Positions 34,962 through 44,415 of a stretch of DNA of 64,000 nucleotides are shown here, piece by piece. The stretch spans positions 1,429,001 to 1,493,000 of the forward strand of contig NZ_CP102451.1 in assembly GCF_024637875.1 (NCBI RefSeq). The letters are read 5' to 3'. The stretch is from Vagococcus luciliae. GTDB lineage: Bacteria > Bacillota > Bacilli > Lactobacillales > Vagococcaceae. Position 1 is the first letter of the stretch. Each line of letters begins with the position of its first letter. The notes under the pieces are model-generated. The model did not search any database, was not told the origin of the DNA, and saw nothing but the letters and a program-made list of their open reading frames with translations. Made by a program: the position numbers and the translations under genes.

Positions 34962-36278
34962 ATGACAGAGAATAGAGTAACGGTTATTGGAGCAGGACTA
35001 GCTGGAAGTGAAGCAGCATGGCAAGCAGCAGAGTCAGGAGCTCAAGTTGATTTATATGAAATGAGAAAAATTAAAAAAACACCAGCACACCACACAGATC
35101 AATTTGCTGAATTAGTTTGTACGAACTCATTAAGAGCAAATGGTATTACAAATGCTGCTGGTTTATTAAAAGAAGAGATGAGACAATTTGGTTCAGTTAT
35201 TATTGCAGCTGCGGATAAAACACAAGTTCCTGCTGGTGGTGCGTTAGCTGTTGATAGAGAAAGTTTTTCTGAAGAAGTAACAAAACAAGTATCTAATCAT
35301 CCAAATATTACCGTTCATCATGAAGAGATTACTGAAATTCCAACTGAAGGTATTACAGTGATTGCGACTGGTCCTTTAACAAGTGAACCTTTAGCGGAAA
35401 GTATCAAAGAATTTACTGAGTCAGAAGGATTATATTTTTATGATGCAGCAGCACCAATCATAGAAAAGTCGTCTATTGATATGAATAAAGTGTATTTGAA
35501 ATCTCGTTATGACAAAGGTGAGGCAGCATATCTTAATTGTCCAATGACAAAAGAAGAATTTTATGCTTTTAGAGAAGCGTTAGTTAATGCAGAGGTTGCT
35601 CCTTTAAAATCATTTGAAAAAGAAAAATTCTTTGAAGGGTGTATGCCAATTGAAGTTATGGCAAATCGTGGTGAAAAAACGATGACATTTGGTCCATTAA
35701 AACCAGTTGGATTGGAAGATCCAAAAACAGGTAAACGTCCATATGCTGTTGTTCAACTCCGTCAAGATAATGCGGCAGCATCACTTTATAATATTGTTGG
35801 ATTCCAAACGCATTTAAAATGGGGCGAACAAAAACGTATTATTCAAATGATTCCTGGATTAGAGAACGCAGAAATCGTGAGATATGGTGTGATGCATCGA
35901 AATACGTTTATGAATTCACCGGAATTACTTGATCCAACGTATCAATCACGTAAGAAACCAACGTTATTCTTTGCTGGTCAAATGACTGGTGTAGAAGGTT
36001 ATGTTGAAAGTGCAGCAAGTGGTATCTTAGCAGGACGAAATGCAGCTAGACTTGCACAAGGAAAAGAACCAATTGTACTGCCACAAGAAACAGCGATTGG
36101 TGGTATGGCACACTATATCACACATACATCTGGGAAACATTTCCAACCGATGAATGTAAACTTTGGTTTATTCCCAGAGTTACCAGAGAGAATTCGTGAT
36201 AAAAAAGAACGTTACACACAAATTGCTAATCGAGCACTTGAAGCGACAAAAGAGTCGTTAACATTATTTGAGAAATAG
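34962..36278 (+). CDS. trmFO: Methylenetetrahydrofolate-tRNA (uracil-5-)-methyltransferase
   Basis: A 438-residue FAD-dependent tRNA methyltransferase that makes m5U54 with methylenetetrahydrofolate as carbon donor. The N-terminal FAD-binding motif is [45 protein letters not shown] and the C-terminal [18 protein letters not shown] are family-specific. This is the gidA-like small-form paralogue found in Gram-positive bacteria. GAGGT lies before the ATG. It lies between topA and xerC, as in Enterococcus and Bacillus, and ends at a hairpin. Confidence 0.95.
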   Translation: MTENRVTVIGAGLAGSEAAWQAAESGAQVDLYEMRKIKKTPAHHTDQFAELVCTNSLRANGITNAAGLLKEEMRQFGSVIIAAADKTQVPAGGALAVDRESFSEEVTKQVSNHPNITVHHEEITEIPTEGITVIATGPLTSEPLAESIKEFTESEGLYFYDAAAPIIEKSSIDMNKVYLKSRYDKGEAAYLNCPMTKEEFYAFREALVNAEVAPLKSFEKEKFFEGCMPIEVMANRGEKTMTFGPLKPVGLEDPKTGKRPYAVVQLRQDNAAASLYNIVGFQTHLKWGEQKRIIQMIPGLENAEIVRYGVMHRNTFMNSPELLDPTYQSRKKPTLFFAGQMTGVEGYVESAASGILAGRNAARLAQGKEPIVLPQETAIGGMAHYITHTSGKHFQPMNVNFGLFPELPERIRDKKERYTQIANRALEATKESLTLFEK

Positions 36279-36304
36279 TATGTCATTTGACATGCTATTT
36301 TTTT
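36277..36304 (+). terminator. Terminator after trmFO
   Basis: AGTATGTCA pairs with TGACATGCT (one G-U), then ATTTTTTT. Confidence 0.75.
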
Positions 36305-36387
36305 ATGGTTTGTTTAAAAATTTGTATAAATTACTTAAAACATATAAATATATTGGTAAAAAAAATTTTTGTATGTTACATTAATTT

Positions 36388-36393
36388 TATAAT
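36388..36393 (+). promoter_or_regulatory. -10 element of the xerC-hslVU-codY unit
   Basis: TATAAT ends 11 bases before the xerC ribosome site. The predicted leader is only a few bases; the -35 is unclear. Confidence 0.4.
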
Positions 36394-36408
36394 TTGTAAT
36401 GAAAGGGG

Positions 36409-37308
36409 TTGATTTCGATTGATCACTTAGTGTTATTTTTAAGATATCTAGTAGATGAGCGACATTATTCATTACAAACAAAACACGCCTATGAGGATGA
36501 TGTCACACATTTTTTTGAGTTTTTGGAAGAAACAGGAAATTCTGACTATTTAAACATCACGTTTCAAGATGCTCGAGTATATTTAGCTTATCTTCATGAT
36601 AAAGAATATAGTCGTAATACGATTAGTCGGAAAATTTCGAGTCTTCGCTCTTTTTATCAATTTTTAATCAAAAATGAGTGGATTAAAGATAATCCATTTA
36701 GTTATATACAAATGAAAAAAAAGAATAATAAATTACCAAATTTTTTATATGAAAAGGAAATTGCTATTTTATTCGATTCGGTATCAGGTCAGTCACTATT
36801 AGACAAACGAAACCGAGCGTTACTAGAATTATTGTATGCTACAGGGATTCGTGTGTCAGAATGTGTTTCAATTGAATTAAATGATTTAGATATAGATAAT
36901 GGGATTGTATTAATTAATGGAAAAGGTGGCAAACAACGGTACGTTCCTTTTGGGTCATTTTGCACGGATGCATTGATTGATTATATCTCAACAACTCGGG
37001 TAGAATTAATGATTAAATATCAATGTACTCATGAAAAGTTGTTTATTAATCATCATGGACAAGCATTAACGGCGAAAGGTGTGCAATATATATTGGATAA
37101 GCTAATTAAAAAAAGTAGTTTAACAACAAATATTCATCCACATATTTTTAGACATACGTTTGCCACACATTTGTTAGATAATGGAGCAGATATGAGAACG
37201 GTTCAAGAATTATTAGGACATTCTAGTTTGTCTTCTACTCAAATATATACGCACGTTACAACTAGTGCATTACAAAAAAATTATCGGAATTTTCATCCGA
37301 GAGCTTAG
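36409..37308 (+). CDS. xerC: Tyrosine recombinase XerC
   Basis: A tyrosine recombinase of about 299 residues that resolves chromosome dimers at dif with a partner. The N-terminal SAM-like domain ([33 protein letters not shown]) is followed by the catalytic domain with the arginine in [25 protein letters not shown] (His-x-x-Arg), [10 protein letters not shown] and the nucleophile tyrosine in IYTHVT. All active-site residues are present. The start is uncertain: the TTG at 36409 directly abuts the GGGG of the ribosome site, and an in-frame TGA at 36400 blocks longer forms. ATT at 36412 or 36418 is the alternative. Confidence 0.9.
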   Translation: MISIDHLVLFLRYLVDERHYSLQTKHAYEDDVTHFFEFLEETGNSDYLNITFQDARVYLAYLHDKEYSRNTISRKISSLRSFYQFLIKNEWIKDNPFSYIQMKKKNNKLPNFLYEKEIAILFDSVSGQSLLDKRNRALLELLYATGIRVSECVSIELNDLDIDNGIVLINGKGGKQRYVPFGSFCTDALIDYISTTRVELMIKYQCTHEKLFINHHGQALTAKGVQYILDKLIKKSSLTTNIHPHIFRHTFATHLLDNGADMRTVQELLGHSSLSSTQIYTHVTTSALQKNYRNFHPRA

Positions 37309-37324
37309 AATAGGAGAATTATTT

Positions 37325-37873
37325 ATGGGATATACAACATTTCACTCAACAACTATTTGTGCAGTAGAAAAAGACGGAAAATTTGCTATGGCTGGCGATG
37401 GCCAAGTAACCATGGGTGAATCAGTCGTGATGAAAGGGACAGCTAGAAAAGTTAGACGTATTTATAACGATGAAGTTGTCGTAGGATTTGCCGGTAGTGT
37501 GGCTGATGCGTTTAATCTTGAAGGAAAATTTGAAGAAAAACTAAATCAATACAAAGGTAACCTGATGCGTGCAGCTGTTGAACTTGCCATGCAGTGGCGT
37601 AGTGATCGCGCTATGCAAAAATTAGAGGCAATGCTCATTGTAATGAATGATAAAGAAATGCTCGTTGTTTCAGGTACTGGAGAAGTCATTGCACCAGATG
37701 ATGGCATTTTAGCGATTGGCTCTGGTGGTAATTATGCTTTAGCAGCAGCTAGAGCGCTAAAACGAGATGGTCGCGATGATTTAACAGCAGGAGAAATTGC
37801 TAAAGCAGCTTTAAACGTTGCAGGAGATATTTGTGTATACACAAACCACAACATTATTGTAGAAGAATTATAG
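37325..37873 (+). CDS. hslV: HslV/ClpQ peptidase subunit
   Basis: A 182-residue proteasome-like protease subunit that assembles with HslU into an ATP-dependent protease. After a short propeptide (MGYTTFHS) comes the Thr-type start [44 protein letters not shown] and [22 protein letters not shown] are family motifs. The ATG at 37325 follows TAGGAGAA; the upstream in-frame ATG at 37265 is inside xerC and rejected. It is followed after 12 bases by hslU. Confidence 0.94.
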   Translation: MGYTTFHSTTICAVEKDGKFAMAGDGQVTMGESVVMKGTARKVRRIYNDEVVVGFAGSVADAFNLEGKFEEKLNQYKGNLMRAAVELAMQWRSDRAMQKLEAMLIVMNDKEMLVVSGTGEVIAPDDGILAIGSGGNYALAAARALKRDGRDDLTAGEIAKAALNVAGDICVYTNHNIIVEEL

Positions 37874-37885
37874 GAGATGACGTTA

Positions 37886-39283
37886 ATGAGTACAGTAACA
37901 AAAACACCAAGACAAATTGTAGAAGAATTAGATCAATATATTATTGGACAAAATAAAGCAAAAAAATCTGTTGCAGTGGCTTTGCGTAATCGTTATCGTC
38001 GTATGCAATTAGATGACGTAATGCAACAAGATATCACACCTAAAAATCTATTAATGATTGGACCAACTGGTGTTGGTAAAACAGAAATTGCCAGACGACT
38101 TGCTAAAATTGTTAATGCACCATTTGTAAAAGTTGAGGCAACAAAATTTACAGAAGTTGGTTATGTGGGTCGCGATGTTGAATCAATGGTTCGTGATTTG
38201 GTTGAAGCAAGTATTACCATTGTGAAAAAAGACCAATATAGTCAAGTTTATTCAAAAGCAAAAAAAGCTGCGGAAGATAGATTGGTTAAATTATTAGTAC
38301 CTGGTATCAAAAAAGAAAAACGTCAATCAACGAATCAATTTGATATGATGATGCAAATGATGAATGGATTCCAACAAAATAATGACGAAGAAAAAGAAGA
38401 AGTGACCGATTCTATCAGAGTAAGTCGTGAAACAGTTCAATCTCAACTGGAAAAAGGTCAGCTTGAAGATAGAGAAATAACAATTGAAGTCGAAGAGAAA
38501 AAACAAACGCCAACGATGAATAACGGGTTGGAACAAATGGGAATTGATTTAGGTGATGCTCTCAATTCATTAACACCTAAGAAAAAAATCAAACGCACAG
38601 TGACTGTGAAAGAAGCACGTGAAATTTTAATTAATGAAGAATCTGAAAAACTTGTTAATAGTGCAGATATTCATAGTGAAGCAATTAAATTAGCACAAAA
38701 TAATGGGATTATTTTTATTGATGAGTTTGACAAAATTACGTCTAAGTCTGAAAGTAATGGTCAAGTGTCTCGAGAAGGGGTTCAACGTGATATTTTACCG
38801 ATTGTTGAAGGATCTATTGTCAACACGAAATATGGTACAATCGAAACAGATCATATTTTATTTATTGCATCAGGTGCGTTTCACTTAAGTAAACCAAGTG
38901 ATTTGATACCTGAATTACAAGGTCGCTTCCCAATTCGTGTGGAATTAGATGATTTAACAGCAGAAGATTTTGTCCGCATCTTAACTGAACCAAACAACGC
39001 ATTGATCAAACAATATATCGCCTTACTTAAAACTGAAAATATTGATGTGACATTTACTAAAGAAGCAATCGAACGCTTGTCTCATATCGCGTATAACGTA
39101 AATAGTGAAACAGATAATATTGGAGCAAGACGCTTGCATACTATTTTAGAAAAATTATTAGAAGATTTATTATTCGAATCTCCTGATATGTCAATGGGTG
39201 AAATTACCATCACTGAACAATATGTTAATGAAAAACTCGGTGAAATATCTGAAGATGAAGATTTGAGTCGTTATATTTTATAA
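37886..39283 (+). CDS. hslU: HslU ATPase subunit
   Basis: A 465-residue AAA+ unfoldase of the HslUV protease. It has Walker [17 protein letters not shown], Walker [12 protein letters not shown], the GYVGRDV pore loop and a C-terminal [14 protein letters not shown] tail that docks into HslV. The intermediate domain (about 110-240) is charged. TAGGAGA precedes the ATG at 37886; the ATG at 37877 overlaps that site and is rejected. codY follows 21 bases after the stop, the classic xerC-hslVU-codY order. Confidence 0.95.
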   Translation: MSTVTKTPRQIVEELDQYIIGQNKAKKSVAVALRNRYRRMQLDDVMQQDITPKNLLMIGPTGVGKTEIARRLAKIVNAPFVKVEATKFTEVGYVGRDVESMVRDLVEASITIVKKDQYSQVYSKAKKAAEDRLVKLLVPGIKKEKRQSTNQFDMMMQMMNGFQQNNDEEKEEVTDSIRVSRETVQSQLEKGQLEDREITIEVEEKKQTPTMNNGLEQMGIDLGDALNSLTPKKKIKRTVTVKEAREILINEESEKLVNSADIHSEAIKLAQNNGIIFIDEFDKITSKSESNGQVSREGVQRDILPIVEGSIVNTKYGTIETDHILFIASGAFHLSKPSDLIPELQGRFPIRVELDDLTAEDFVRILTEPNNALIKQYIALLKTENIDVTFTKEAIERLSHIAYNVNSETDNIGARRLHTILEKLLEDLLFESPDMSMGEITITEQYVNEKLGEISEDEDLSRYIL

Positions 39284-39304
39284 GAACTGTTTAGGAGTGG
39301 TGGT

Positions 39305-40099
39305 ATGGATGATTTATTGCAAAAAACACGTATGATTAATGAATTGTTACAAAAAGAAAATACCATTCAAGAAGAAAAAGAACTGCCTTATTTACAAATG
39401 GCACAAGTATTATCGGATATTATGGAGTGTAATACTTATATTTTGTCAAAAGATGGTGAATTATTAGGATATTCTGTGGTACATGATTTTAATAATGAAC
39501 GAATTAATGAAATGATTACTAAACATCAATTTCCTCATTCGTACACTACTTTATTAAAGGATATTCAACAAACAGTTGAAAATATTCCAATCGATGAAGA
39601 ATTAACTATTTTTCCTTTTGAATTAAAGAAAGAATTAACTAACGCCTACACAACTCTTGTTCCAATATTTGGAGCAGGAGCTAGGCTTGGTACAATTCTT
39701 TTAGGTCGTGTAAATAAAAAATTTAACACAGAAGATTTTATCTTAGGCGAATATAGTGCAACGGTTGTTGGTATGCAATTACTCTATCAAAAATCTGGCG
39801 ATATAGAGAAACAAATGCGTGAAACAAGTATGGTTCAGATGGCATTAAAGTCTTTATCTTTTAGTGAATTAAAGGCGATTAAAGCAATTTTTGAAGAATT
39901 GGATGAACAAGAAGGTATTTTAACAACATCTAGTATTGCCGATAGAATAGGAATAACTCGCTCGGTTATTGTAAATGCTTTACGTAAACTTGAATCAGGA
40001 GGCGTAATTGAAACACGCTCTTTGGGGATGAAAGGAACGTTTATAAAAATAACTAATCAACAATTAATTAACTTGCTTGATAAAGAAACGGTTGTTTAA
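39305..40099 (+). CDS. codY: Global transcriptional regulator CodY
   Basis: A 264-residue GTP/branched-chain-amino-acid-sensing repressor. The N-terminal GAF domain (about 1-155; LLQKTRMINELLQKE and YLQMAQVLSDIMECNTYI) is followed by a winged helix-turn-helix (about 200-255) with ASIADRIGITRSVIVNALRKLESGGVIE-like spacing (helix SIADRIGITRSVIVNALRKL). It represses nutrient-acquisition genes at boxes like AATTTTCWGAAAATT. A near-consensus box precedes the amino-acid ABC operon at 56.6 kb. The ATG follows AGGAGTGGTGGT. It is the last gene of the hslVU unit. Confidence 0.96.
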   Translation: MDDLLQKTRMINELLQKENTIQEEKELPYLQMAQVLSDIMECNTYILSKDGELLGYSVVHDFNNERINEMITKHQFPHSYTTLLKDIQQTVENIPIDEELTIFPFELKKELTNAYTTLVPIFGAGARLGTILLGRVNKKFNTEDFILGEYSATVVGMQLLYQKSGDIEKQMRETSMVQMALKSLSFSELKAIKAIFEELDEQEGILTTSSIADRIGITRSVIVNALRKLESGGVIETRSLGMKGTFIKITNQQLINLLDKETVV

Positions 40100-40109
40100 G
40101 AGGAACGTC

Positions 40110-40982
40110 ATGACGTTAAAATTAGAGTCGGATACTGCTATAGTAATCATTAATCAATTTGGAGCTGAGTTATCTAGTTTTATTTTAAAAGAAACGGGTG
40201 TTGAATACATTTGGCAAGCGGATTCACATTTTTGGGGACGTCATGCACCAATTTTATTTCCGTTTGTTGGTAGATTAAAAGATAATACCTATTCTTATCA
40301 GAACAAAAATTATTCGATGGGACAACATGGCTTTGCTCGTAATATGTTATTTGATGTGGTTGAACAAACGAGTAACTCTGCTATATTGGAGTTAAAGAAT
40401 AATCAAGAAACGCTAACAAATTATCCTTTTGAATTTCGACTACTAATAGGTTATCAGTTAGATGGAACAATGTTAACCATTAATTATGAGGTATCAACGC
40501 TCTCTGATGAAATGTATTTTTCTATTGGGGGACACCCTGCATTTAATATTCCTTTAATTGAAGGAACAGAGATGAGTGATTATTATCTTCATTTTTCACC
40601 ATCGAAATCACGAATTAAAATTCCTTTAAAAGGAGCTTATATAAATAGTGAGTGTAAAACTTTGGCACAAACAAACACATCCATTCAATTAAAACATACG
40701 CTTTTTAAAGAAGATGCTCAAATTTTAGAAACAAAGGGAAGAAATACTTTTTCTATTTTATCTGATAAGCATTCACATGGTGTGATAGTGAGTTATGAAG
40801 AGTTTCCGTTTGTTGGTTTCTGGAGCCCTAATACAATTGAAGCGCCGTTTGTTTGTATTGAACCTTGGTGTGGAATAGCTGACGATATTTCTAGCAATGG
40901 AAAAATTGAAGAGAAAATCGGGATTAATAAATTAACTAAAGGTAATCACTTTAATAAAAGTTATACTATAAGAATTCAATAA
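40110..40982 (+). CDS. Aldose 1-epimerase family protein (LacX-like)
   Basis: A 290-residue protein with the galactose-mutarotase fold. Motifs include GRHAPILFPFVGRLKDNTY, MGQHGFARNMLFD and the catalytic histidine in IGGHPAFNIPL, with a C-terminal CIEPWCGIADD where a glutamate acts as base. These LacX-type epimerases interconvert alpha and beta anomers of sugars or sugar phosphates. The ATG at 40110 follows AAGAGGAACGTC; the ATG at 40077 inside codY is rejected. It ends in front of a nested hairpin element. Confidence 0.87.
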   Translation: MTLKLESDTAIVIINQFGAELSSFILKETGVEYIWQADSHFWGRHAPILFPFVGRLKDNTYSYQNKNYSMGQHGFARNMLFDVVEQTSNSAILELKNNQETLTNYPFEFRLLIGYQLDGTMLTINYEVSTLSDEMYFSIGGHPAFNIPLIEGTEMSDYYLHFSPSKSRIKIPLKGAYINSECKTLAQTNTSIQLKHTLFKEDAQILETKGRNTFSILSDKHSHGVIVSYEEFPFVGFWSPNTIEAPFVCIEPWCGIADDISSNGKIEEKIGINKLTKGNHFNKSYTIRIQ

Positions 40983-40985
40983 AAT

Positions 40986-41127
40986 AAAAAGAGACTGAGC
41001 CAAAAGTAATTTTGGTAATAAAATCACTTAACTAACAAAATAGAAATCCCATGAAATCAACGTTGTAATTAACGGATTTCATGGGATTCTTTTTATTTTA
41101 AGATTTTTTAGTCAGCCTCTTTTTTAT
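40986..41127. repeat. MITE-like palindromic element with nested hairpins
   Basis: An outer imperfect inverted repeat (AAAAAGAGACTGAGCCAAAA at 40987-41006 against AAAAAAGAGGCTGACTAAAA read on the minus strand at about 41126-41107) surrounds an inner 14-bp stem (AATCCCATGAAATC 41045-41058 with GATTTCATGGGATT 41075-41088, extended by CGTT/AACG). GAGACTGAGCC-type ends recur in intergenic repeats of Lactobacillales. It can also act as a bidirectional terminator between the epimerase and the PPDK regulator genes. Confidence 0.55.
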
Positions 41128-41960
41128 TATCCAAAATAACTAGTATCTTCAATATTTAATTCACTTAAAATAATAGAAGCAGTTTCTTCTATAGAAAGTT
41201 GTGCAACATTAATGACTAAACAACCTAATTTTTTATATAAATCATTAGCAAAATCAAGTTCACGTTTGATTTTATCAATATCTGAATAAGCAGTATCTGG
41301 ATTTAAGCCATAAGATTTCATTCGTTCTCGGCGGATACGATTTAATACTTTTGGATTATTTGTCAAACCAACAATTTTTTTCGGATCAACCTCCCAAAGT
41401 TGTGGTGGAATATGTGCTTCCGGTATTAGCGGCAAGTTTGCAACTTTTAAATTTTTATTGGCTAAAAACAAACTTAGCGGTGTTTTTGACGTACGTGAGA
41501 CACCTAGGAGAAGAATATCAGCTTCTAAAAATCCTTTAGGGTTTTTACCATCATCATATTTTACAGCGAATTCCATTGCACTAATTCTCTCAAAGTAATT
41601 TTTACTTAAAAAATGCATCGCACCTGGTAAACGACTTGGCTCTAATCCAGTTCGTTTGGATAATTCTCCAACTAGTCCTGATAAGAGATCAATCATAAAA
41701 AGATTCTGTTGTTTACCGTAGTTGTTGGCTATATGAACTAAATCTTTAGATACAAGAGTGTGAAGGACAATAGCATCGAGAGCTTTTGCTTCATCTAAGG
41801 CTTGCACTAGTTCTTCTTCGCGATAGATGAACGCGCGTTTAATGATTTGTATTTTTATTTTTGCATCTTCATATTGTGCCATGGAGGCTTGGGCTAGTTT
41901 AGAAGCTGTTTCGCCAGCTGAATCAGAAATAATAAAAATACTGATACGTTGGTCAGTCAT
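41127..41960 (-). CDS. Pyruvate, phosphate dikinase regulatory protein (DUF299)
   Basis: A 277-residue bifunctional serine/threonine kinase-pyrophosphorylase that inactivates and reactivates PPDK or PEP synthase. ISDSAGETASKLAQAS lies at the N-terminus and the ADP-binding P-loop is GVSRTSKTPLSLFLA. IPPQLWEVDPKKIVGLT and the C-terminal NVAQLSIEETASII are family blocks. No PPDK gene lies in the window; the substrate enzyme (ppdK or pps) would be elsewhere. The ATG at 41960 is used. It is divergent from the Fur-family gene. Confidence 0.9.
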   Translation of the reverse strand: MTDQRISIFIISDSAGETASKLAQASMAQYEDAKIKIQIIKRAFIYREEELVQALDEAKALDAIVLHTLVSKDLVHIANNYGKQQNLFMIDLLSGLVGELSKRTGLEPSRLPGAMHFLSKNYFERISAMEFAVKYDDGKNPKGFLEADILLLGVSRTSKTPLSLFLANKNLKVANLPLIPEAHIPPQLWEVDPKKIVGLTNNPKVLNRIRRERMKSYGLNPDTAYSDIDKIKRELDFANDLYKKLGCLVINVAQLSIEETASIILSELNIEDTSYFG

Positions 41961-42052
41961 AAACGTTTCACATCCTTAATATTTTTACTTTATTTAAATT
42001 ATAGCATATAATATGACATAAACGATGATTATTATGAAGAGAGGGAGAGATT

Positions 42053-42481
42053 TTGGAAAAAGAATTAGATTATGCAATAGCGACAATGAAAGACAATGGC
42101 TTAAAGTATACAAAAAAACGTTCGGATATACTTTCTTTTTTAATTAATGAAAATCGTTATGTTGCAGCGTTAGATGTATTTAATTTTATGAACAATAAAT
42201 ATCAAGGTGTGAGTTATGATACGATTTATCGGAATTTAAGAGATTTTGCAGAATTAAATATTTTAGAGGAAACTGAGTTACAAGGTGAAAAAAGATATCG
42301 ATTCCATTGTGATGTTCATGGGGAACACCATCATCATCACTTTATTTGTACTTCTTGTGGTGCAACACGAGAGATTCATATGTGTCCAATGGATATGTTT
42401 CAAGAACAGCTGCCAGGTTGCTTAATTGAAGGTCATCGTTTTGAAATATTAGGAAAATGCGAGAAATGTTTAAAAAATTAA
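42053..42481 (+). CDS. Fur family metalloregulator (probably Zur-like)
   Basis: A 142-residue metal-dependent repressor. The winged helix contains SYDTIYRNLRDFAELNILEE, where DNA contacts are made. The dimerisation half has a histidine run (GEHHHHHFICTSCG) and structural zinc cysteines in CTSC and CEKC. The His-rich F-I-C block and the CPMDMFQEQLPG segment resemble Zur more than PerR. The start is TTG after AGGGAGAG. It lies just upstream of the rpsU promoter. Metal specificity (zinc, iron or peroxide sensing) is inferred. Confidence 0.8.
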   Translation: MEKELDYAIATMKDNGLKYTKKRSDILSFLINENRYVAALDVFNFMNNKYQGVSYDTIYRNLRDFAELNILEETELQGEKRYRFHCDVHGEHHHHHFICTSCGATREIHMCPMDMFQEQLPGCLIEGHRFEILGKCEKCLKN

Positions 42482-42491
42482 CAATAGGTAG

Positions 42492-42520
42492 TTGACGAGA
42501 AAAACTCAATTAGCTATAAT
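42492..42520 (+). promoter_or_regulatory. rpsU promoter
   Basis: TTGACG (42492-42497) and a perfect TATAAT (42515-42520) are 17 bases apart. This is the strongest promoter I see in the window and fits a ribosomal-protein operon. Confidence 0.85.
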
Positions 42521-42597
42521 ATATTGTGAACAGTTTTTTGTTTAAGATTACTTTATATAAAAAACGGTTACCAAAAAGTTTGGAGGGAGGGATTTAT

Positions 42598-42774
42598 ATG
42601 TCAAAAACTGTTGTTCGTAAAAACGAATCATTAGATGACGCTCTTCGTCGCTTCAAACGTTCCGTTTCAAAAACTGGTACTTTACAGGAGTACCGCAAGC
42701 GTGAATACTACGAAAAACCAAGTGTTAAACGCAAGAAAAAGTCTGAAGCTGCAAGAAAACGTAAAAAATACTAG
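42598..42774 (+). CDS. rpsU: 30S ribosomal protein S21
   Basis: A 58-residue very basic protein that starts [20 protein letters not shown] and ends in RKRKKY, the full S21 sequence pattern. The true ATG at 42598 has a very strong GGAGGGAGG site; a longer frame from 42526 is only leader. It is followed 23 bases later by yqeY, as in many Bacillota. Confidence 0.96.
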   Translation: MSKTVVRKNESLDDALRRFKRSVSKTGTLQEYRKREYYEKPSVKRKKKSEAARKRKKY

Positions 42775-42797
42775 TTTTAATGAATGGATCTGATATT

Positions 42798-43241
42798 ATG
42801 ACTCTATTGAATAGGTTAAACAATGATATCAAAGTAGCGATGAAAGCAAAAGATAAAGAAACATTATCTGTTTTACGGATGATGAAATCTTCTATTCAAA
42901 ATGAGGAAATCAAAAAAGGTGAATCATTATCACCTGATGAAGAATTAACTGTCTTATCTAGAGAGATGAAACAACGTAAAGATTCGTTACAGGAATTTAA
43001 CCAAACTGATCGTCCAGATTTAGCAGAAAAAGTTTCTGGTGAGATTAAAATTGTTGAGCGTTATATGCCTGAACAATTATCTGAAGATGAATTACGAAAC
43101 ATTGTTCAATCGGCAATAGATGAAACAGGTGCATCATCAATGAAAGATTTCGGAAAAGTAATGGGTGTTGTTATGCCTAAAACTAAAGGGAGAGCTGACG
43201 GTCAGAAAGTTAACTCTTTAGTAAAAGAAAGTTTAGCATAG
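42798..43241 (+). CDS. yqeY: GatB/YqeY domain protein
   Basis: A 147-residue protein that matches YqeY: it starts [20 protein letters not shown] and carries [14 protein letters not shown] and [16 protein letters not shown]. The fold is the tRNA-binding tail domain of GatB and GlnRS-type proteins; a tRNA amidation-related role is assumed but unproven. The ATG at 42798 has only a weak ribosome site (GGATC), suggesting coupling with rpsU. A hairpin follows. Confidence 0.9.
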   Translation: MTLLNRLNNDIKVAMKAKDKETLSVLRMMKSSIQNEEIKKGESLSPDEELTVLSREMKQRKDSLQEFNQTDRPDLAEKVSGEIKIVERYMPEQLSEDELRNIVQSAIDETGASSMKDFGKVMGVVMPKTKGRADGQKVNSLVKESLA

Positions 43242-43283
43242 TCTATTATTGGTTCTTTATTAATTGTATATGAAAGATTTTTT

Positions 43284-43322
43284 AGAAGATAGTGGTGGTT
43301 ATTACCTCTATCTTCTTTTTTA
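43284..43322 (+). terminator. Terminator after yqeY
   Basis: AGAAGATAG pairs with CTATCTTCT, with inner GG/CC pairing, followed by TTTTTT. Confidence 0.8.
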
Positions 43323-43437
43323 TGCTATACTACAGACTTCTAAAGATGAAAAGATGTTTGAAAGCACCCTCGTTATTTTTTTTATTTAGAGAGTGTGGTA
43401 TTATTTAGGTTATAAGAAGATGAAGGAGCTGTAGTGA

Positions 43438-44391
43438 TTGACATCAGAAACAACATTAGTATTTATGTTAGATAAGAACATTGAAAGCAATGATTTGTTT
43501 GGTACACATGATAAACATATTAAAATACTTGAGGAATATTTGAATGTATCAATTTCTTCAAGAGGAGAGGTTGTTCATTTATCAGGAAATGTTGAAAATG
43601 TCTCCATGGTTCAAGATATTTTAACTGCAATACAACAGTTGATTCTAAGGGGACATAAAATTACAAGTAGTGATATGTTAACAGCTATTCAATTAGCGAA
43701 AAAAGGACAATTAGAGACATTCTTTAGTCTATACGAACACGCTTTATTAAAAGATAATAAAGGAAATGCCATTCGTGTAAAAAATGATGGTCAGAAAAAA
43801 TATATTCAAGCCATTAAAAAAAATGATGTGACGTTTGGTATTGGTCCTGCTGGAACAGGAAAAACGTTTTTAGCAGTTGTAATGGCAGTGAGTGCCTTAA
43901 AAAAAGGTGAGGTAGAAAAAATTATTTTAACACGTCCAGCTGTTGAAGCAGGGGAAAACCTAGGATTTCTACCTGGAGATTTACAAGAAAAAGTTAATCC
44001 ATATTTGCGACCTGTTTATGATGCGCTGTATCAAGTTTTAGGTATGGAACACACAGCCCGTTTAATGGATAGAGGTGTCATTGAAATCGCCCCTCTTGCT
44101 TATATGAGAGGAAGAACATTGGAAGAAGCTTTTGTGATATTAGATGAAGCTCAAAATACAACAAATGCACAAATGAAAATGTTTTTAACTCGTTTAGGAA
44201 ATCATTCTAAGATGATTATAAATGGAGATAAAACGCAAATAGATTTACCTCGTGGGGTTGAAAGTGGGTTAATTCATGCTGAAAAAATTTTAAGAGGTAT
44301 TAAACGAATTGCGTTTATAGAATTTTCAACACAAGATGTGGTGAGACATCCGGTGGTTGCTGATATCATTAAAGCATATGCAGATAACTAA
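43438..44391 (+). CDS. phoH: PhoH-like ATPase
   Basis: A 317-residue P-loop ATPase. The N-terminal KH-like segment (about 1-95) is followed by the ATPase domain with Walker A GIGPAGTGKTFLAVVMA, RPAVEAGENLGFLPGDL and Walker B AFVILDEAQNTT. PhoH2/PhoL-type enzymes are linked to RNA helicase or RNase functions and neighbour ybeY. The start is TTG at 43438 with AAGGAG 10 bases upstream, since a stop lies just before it. It begins the phoH-pgpH-ybeY-dgkA-era-recO cluster. Confidence 0.92.
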   Translation: MTSETTLVFMLDKNIESNDLFGTHDKHIKILEEYLNVSISSRGEVVHLSGNVENVSMVQDILTAIQQLILRGHKITSSDMLTAIQLAKKGQLETFFSLYEHALLKDNKGNAIRVKNDGQKKYIQAIKKNDVTFGIGPAGTGKTFLAVVMAVSALKKGEVEKIILTRPAVEAGENLGFLPGDLQEKVNPYLRPVYDALYQVLGMEHTARLMDRGVIEIAPLAYMRGRTLEEAFVILDEAQNTTNAQMKMFLTRLGNHSKMIINGDKTQIDLPRGVESGLIHAEKILRGIKRIAFIEFSTQDVVRHPVVADIIKAYADN

Positions 44392-44415
44392 AAGGAGATA
44401 AAAGGAGTGAAAGTA

